From an uncultured Eubacteriales bacterium (GTDB lineage Bacteria; Bacillota; Clostridia; Oscillospirales; Oscillospiraceae): a stretch of DNA of 64,000 nucleotides. A model generated the notes under the pieces. The model worked only from the letters and a program-made list of their open reading frames with translations. It ran no database searches and had not been told where the DNA came from. The position numbers and the translations under genes are program-made. Of this stretch, positions 61,418-64,000 are shown one piece after another; position 1 is the first letter of the stretch; each line of letters begins with the position of its first letter. The stretch spans positions 1-64,000 of the forward strand of contig CASFNR010000016.1 of NCBI GenBank assembly GCA_949296115.1, read 5' to 3'.

Positions 61418-62505
61418 TTCGTCAGAAACGCACCCTGCTGCTGCTTTCTTCCCTGGTTACCCTGCTGCCCATTGTGGTAGGTCTCATTCTCTGGAACCGG
61501 CTGCCGGAAACCATTGCCACCCACTGGGGCATTGACGGCCAGCCCGATGGCTGGAGCGGTCTGCCCTTCGCCGTATTCGGTACTCCGCTGACCATGCTGG
61601 CCATCCAGTGGTTCCTGGTTCTGATCACCTCCCTGGACTCCAAAGCCCGGGAACGGAACCAGAAACCCTTCGGCATGGTGCTGTGGATTATTCCCGTGAT
61701 GTCCAACCTGTGCTGCTATTGTGTGTACGCCCTGGCCCTGGGGGTGGAATTCTCCATGTCCAACCTGATGATAGCCGCCATGGCGGTGATGTTCCTGGTC
61801 ATCGGCAACTACCTGCCCAAGTGCCGCCAGAATTACACCATCGGCATCCGGGTTCCCTGGACCTTCGCCGATGAAGAGACCTGGAACGCCACCCACCGGG
61901 TGGGGGGGCGGATGTGGGTCATCGGCAGTCTGGTGATGCTCCTGGGGGCGGTCCTCCCGGCAAAGTTCGGCATTCCCCTGTTTGTGATTGCCATGCTGGT
62001 GATCTGCATTGCTCCCATCGTCTATTCCTGGGGGTTCTACACCCGCAAGCGCCGCAGCGGCGCAGAAATCGCCACCACCCTGAAGCCCATGAAGCAGGGC
62101 AGCAAAACCTTCACCATGGTGGTGCTGGTATTTGTGGTTGTCATGTTGATTGCCATTTTCTCCCTGCTCTTTGTGGGAGACATCCATATGGAATACGGAG
62201 AGGATTCCTTCACGGTAGTTGCCAGCTTCTATGACGATCTGACGGTGAACTACGCTGCCATCGAAAGCATCGAATACCGGGAGAGCGACCTGGACGGGGT
62301 GCGCACCTGGGGCTATGGCAGCTTCCGGCTGCTGATGGGTTATTTTGAAAACGAGGAATTCGGCAGCTATACCCGCTACACCTATTACCGTCCCGGCGCC
62401 TGCGTAATTCTCCACGCAGACGGAAAGGTGCTGGCCCTCAGTGGGAAGGACCCTGCCGCCACCCGGGAGATATACGAAACCCTGAAAGACCGGACCGGGC
62501 TGTAA
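61414..62505 (+). CDS. sdpI: SdpI-family immunity/integral membrane protein
   Basis: The 363-residue protein has a DUF1648 start (LLPIVVGLILWNRLPETIATHWGIDGQPDGWSG), further helices and the SdpI domain core VIGNYLPKCRQNYTIGIRVPWTFADEETWNATHRVGGRMWVIG. It ends in an extra soluble part (from about residue 245) with a beta-rich, PH-like look. B. subtilis SdpI gives immunity to the SDP cannibalism peptide and signals to SdpR. The homologue here may protect the envelope from a peptide. No toxin gene is in the window. Confidence 0.88.
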   Translation: MIRQKRTLLLLSSLVTLLPIVVGLILWNRLPETIATHWGIDGQPDGWSGLPFAVFGTPLTMLAIQWFLVLITSLDSKARERNQKPFGMVLWIIPVMSNLCCYCVYALALGVEFSMSNLMIAAMAVMFLVIGNYLPKCRQNYTIGIRVPWTFADEETWNATHRVGGRMWVIGSLVMLLGAVLPAKFGIPLFVIAMLVICIAPIVYSWGFYTRKRRSGAEIATTLKPMKQGSKTFTMVVLVFVVVMLIAIFSLLFVGDIHMEYGEDSFTVVASFYDDLTVNYAAIESIEYRESDLDGVRTWGYGSFRLLMGYFENEEFGSYTRYTYYRPGACVILHADGKVLALSGKDPAATREIYETLKDRTGL

Positions 62506-62546
62506 TCCCTCCGCCGAAAAAATCGGCAGAAAGTGGGAAAAATTCC

Positions 62547-62575
62547 TTGACTACAGGGTAAAATTCTTCTATAAT
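62547..62575 (+). promoter_or_regulatory. Promoter of greA-lysS
   Basis: TTGACT (62547-62552) and TATAAT (62570-62575) are 17 bp apart, 45 bp before greA. Confidence 0.8.
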
Positions 62576-62619
62576 ATTCGGAGCTATGAAGATTTTTCTC
62601 TTAGAAAGGATTTTGGAAT

Positions 62620-63036
62620 ATGGCTAAGGAATTTAAGATTACCAGTCTGCGTCTGGCCGACCTGGAGAAGGAACTGAACTATCTGAAGACCACCCGGGAG
62701 CGGGAAGTGGCCGCCATGATTGCGGAAGCCCGGTCCTACGGCGACTTGTCCGAAAACTCCGAATACGATGCCGCCAAGAACGAGCAGGCAAAGCTCTATG
62801 GCCGGATTGCGGAAATCGAGGATATTCTGTCCCACGCTGTCATCATTGAGGACGAGAACGAAGCCTCCGGCCGGGTTGGCCTGGGCTGCACCGTCATCGT
62901 GGAGGACGAGCAGGGTAACCGGAAGGAGTACCGGATCACCGGCTCCCAGGACAAGGCTGCCGGGGAAACCTTCACCGTCAACGCCCCTGCCGGCTCCTTC
63001 TCCATGAAGGTGGTCCAGGTCTCCCGTGAGGGCTGA
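62620..63036 (+). CDS. greA: GreA-like transcription elongation factor with shortened C-terminal domain
   Basis: The 138-residue protein has the full GreA coiled-coil: N-terminal KEFKITSLRLADLEKELNYLKTTREREVAAMIAEARSYGDLSENSEYDAAKNEQ, keeping the Asp and Glu at the tip that help RNA cleavage by stalled polymerase. The C-terminal FKBP-like domain is about 17-20 residues shorter than usual because the segment containing SPIGRALLGK is missing after YRITG. It may still bind the polymerase secondary channel. It precedes lysS, a common gene order. Confidence 0.85.
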   Translation: MAKEFKITSLRLADLEKELNYLKTTREREVAAMIAEARSYGDLSENSEYDAAKNEQAKLYGRIAEIEDILSHAVIIEDENEASGRVGLGCTVIVEDEQGNRKEYRITGSQDKAAGETFTVNAPAGSFSMKVVQVSREG

Positions 63037-63039
63037 GCC

Positions 63040-64000
63040 ATGGCAAAGTTTGTACCCCAGTCGGAAATGCCCCTGAGCGACCAGGTGAAGGTCCGCCGGG
63101 AGAAGCTGGCTGCCCTCCAGGCCGAGGGCTTCGACCCCTTCGTCCAGACCCGGTTTGAGGTGACTGCCACCTCCGCCGCCATCAAGAACAATTTCGAGGC
63201 CATGGAAGGCCAGTCCGTCCGGCTGGCCGGACGGCTGATGAGCAAGCGTGGCATGGGAAAGGTGTCCTTCTGCGATCTGCAGGACCGGGACGGTCGGATT
63301 CAGCTGTACGTCAAGTTTGACGAGATGGACGAGGCCGCCTTCCAGCGGTTTAAGAAAAACGACATTGGTGACATTGTGGGCGTAGCCGGCGACGTGTTCA
63401 AAACCGAGCGGGGCGAGATCTCCGTCCGGGTTCACGAGGCTATCCTGCTGAGCAAATCCCTGCTGCCCCTGCCGGAGAAGTTCCACGGCCTGACCAATGT
63501 GGAGACCCGGTTCCGGCAGCGCTATGTGGACCTGATGGTCAACCCCGAGGTCAAGCAGAACTTCGTCATCCGCTCCAGGTTCATCAAGTTCATGCGCAAC
63601 TACCTGGACAGCCGGAACTACATTGAGGTGGAGACCCCGGTCCTGAATACCATTGCCGGCGGCGCCGCCGCCCGGCCCTTCATCACCCATCACAACACCC
63701 TGGACATTGATATGTACATGCGCGGCATGGACCGGGTGTACGAAGTGGGCCGGATTTTCCGGAACGAGGGCATGGACCCCAAGCACAACCCCGAATTCAC
63801 CACCGTGGAACTGTATCAGGCCTACGCCGACTTCCACGATATGATGGACATTGCCGAGGGCATCATCTCCGGCGCCGCCAAGGAAATCCTGGGCACCTAC
63901 GAGGTGGACTGGATGGGCGAGCACATCGACCTGACTCCCGGCTGGCGCCGCCTGACTATGGTGGAAGCGGTAAAGGAGTACGCCGGAGTGGACTTTGGCG
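63040..64000 (+). CDS. lysS: Lysyl-tRNA synthetase, class II (3' truncated by window end)
   Basis: The gene starts at ATG 63040, three bases after the greA stop, and continues past the window, leaving about 320 codons. The product starts AKFVPQSEMPLSDQVKVRREKLAALQAEG, has an OB-fold anticodon-binding domain (GRLMSKRGMGKVSFCDLQDRDGRIQLYV) and the start of the class II catalytic domain with motif 1 around VETRFRQRYVDLM and ETPVLN, and motif 2 FRNEGMDPKHNPEFTTVELYQAY. It charges tRNA-Lys. The upstream GAGGG near 63028 is the ribosome binding site. Confidence 0.96.
   Translation, partial: MAKFVPQSEMPLSDQVKVRREKLAALQAEGFDPFVQTRFEVTATSAAIKNNFEAMEGQSVRLAGRLMSKRGMGKVSFCDLQDRDGRIQLYVKFDEMDEAAFQRFKKNDIGDIVGVAGDVFKTERGEISVRVHEAILLSKSLLPLPEKFHGLTNVETRFRQRYVDLMVNPEVKQNFVIRSRFIKFMRNYLDSRNYIEVETPVLNTIAGGAAARPFITHHNTLDIDMYMRGMDRVYEVGRIFRNEGMDPKHNPEFTTVELYQAYADFHDMMDIAEGIISGAAKEILGTYEVDWMGEHIDLTPGWRRLTMVEAVKEYAGVDFG

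Overview
The window reads as a chromosomal segment of a GC-rich, low-motility Firmicute, most likely a gut Clostridia of the Oscillospirales (Oscillospiraceae/Ruminococcaceae-like). This is an inference from content: a T-box leader, a short HisG with HisZ, a YerC/TrpR-type regulator ahead of the his genes, YitT, DUF815, SdpI, a GerMN lipoprotein, an ECF S component, near-consensus sigma-A promoters with 17-bp spacers and strong AGGAGG ribosome binding sites. I see no insertion sequences, phage genes, CRISPR arrays or rRNA. Coding density is high and genes sit in tightly overlapping operons.

Layout. 1-6.4 kb: a tRNA-Thr gene, a D,D-carboxypeptidase-like protein overlapping a family 4 uracil-DNA glycosylase, then a rightward string of ComEA-like protein, OmpR-type response regulator, histidine kinase, GerMN lipoprotein and exonuclease III. 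6.4-8.3 kb: a YitT membrane protein and a LysR regulator. 8.5-15.2 kb: a citrate lyase system (citD, citE, citF, citC and a citXG fusion) interrupted by two half-size CHR-family transporters with their own promoter. 15.2-20.5 kb: a GGDEF/EAL protein, a DUF362 protein and a TylF/MycF-like methyltransferase.

20.7-27.4 kb: a molybdenum-hydroxylase maturation and metal-uptake cluster (MocA-ModE fusion, histidine phosphatase, XdhC, THEP1-like NTPase, DUF364 protein and a BtuCDF-type ABC importer). 27.4-34.4 kb: an ArsB/SLC13-like permease, two MATE exporters, an ECF S component, nagB and galE. 34.4-36.4 kb: a small leftward locus with an ECF-like sigma factor, a repeat-rich beta-solenoid-like protein and a 33-codon ORF. 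The sigma gene and the small ORF carry the same promoter-like sequence. I regard this as the most interesting undescribed candidate in the window.

36.4-44.0 kb: the complete histidine operon on the minus strand (yerC-hisZ-hisG-hisD-hisC-hisB-hisH-hisA-hisF-hisIE), with a palindrome inside its promoter. 44.2-57.6 kb: branched-chain amino acid synthesis on the plus strand: ilvE with its own promoter, then a T-box followed by ilvA-leuA-leuC-leuD-leuB-ilvB-ilvN-ilvC-ilvD and a coupled DUF815 ATPase. Together these genes convert threonine and pyruvate into isoleucine, valine and leucine.

57.6-62.5 kb: a GntR-controlled ABC exporter, a nitroreductase, and an SdpR-YhfC-SdpI module that looks like an autoregulated envelope immunity locus. 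62.6-64.0 kb: an unusually short greA followed by lysS, which runs off the end of the window.
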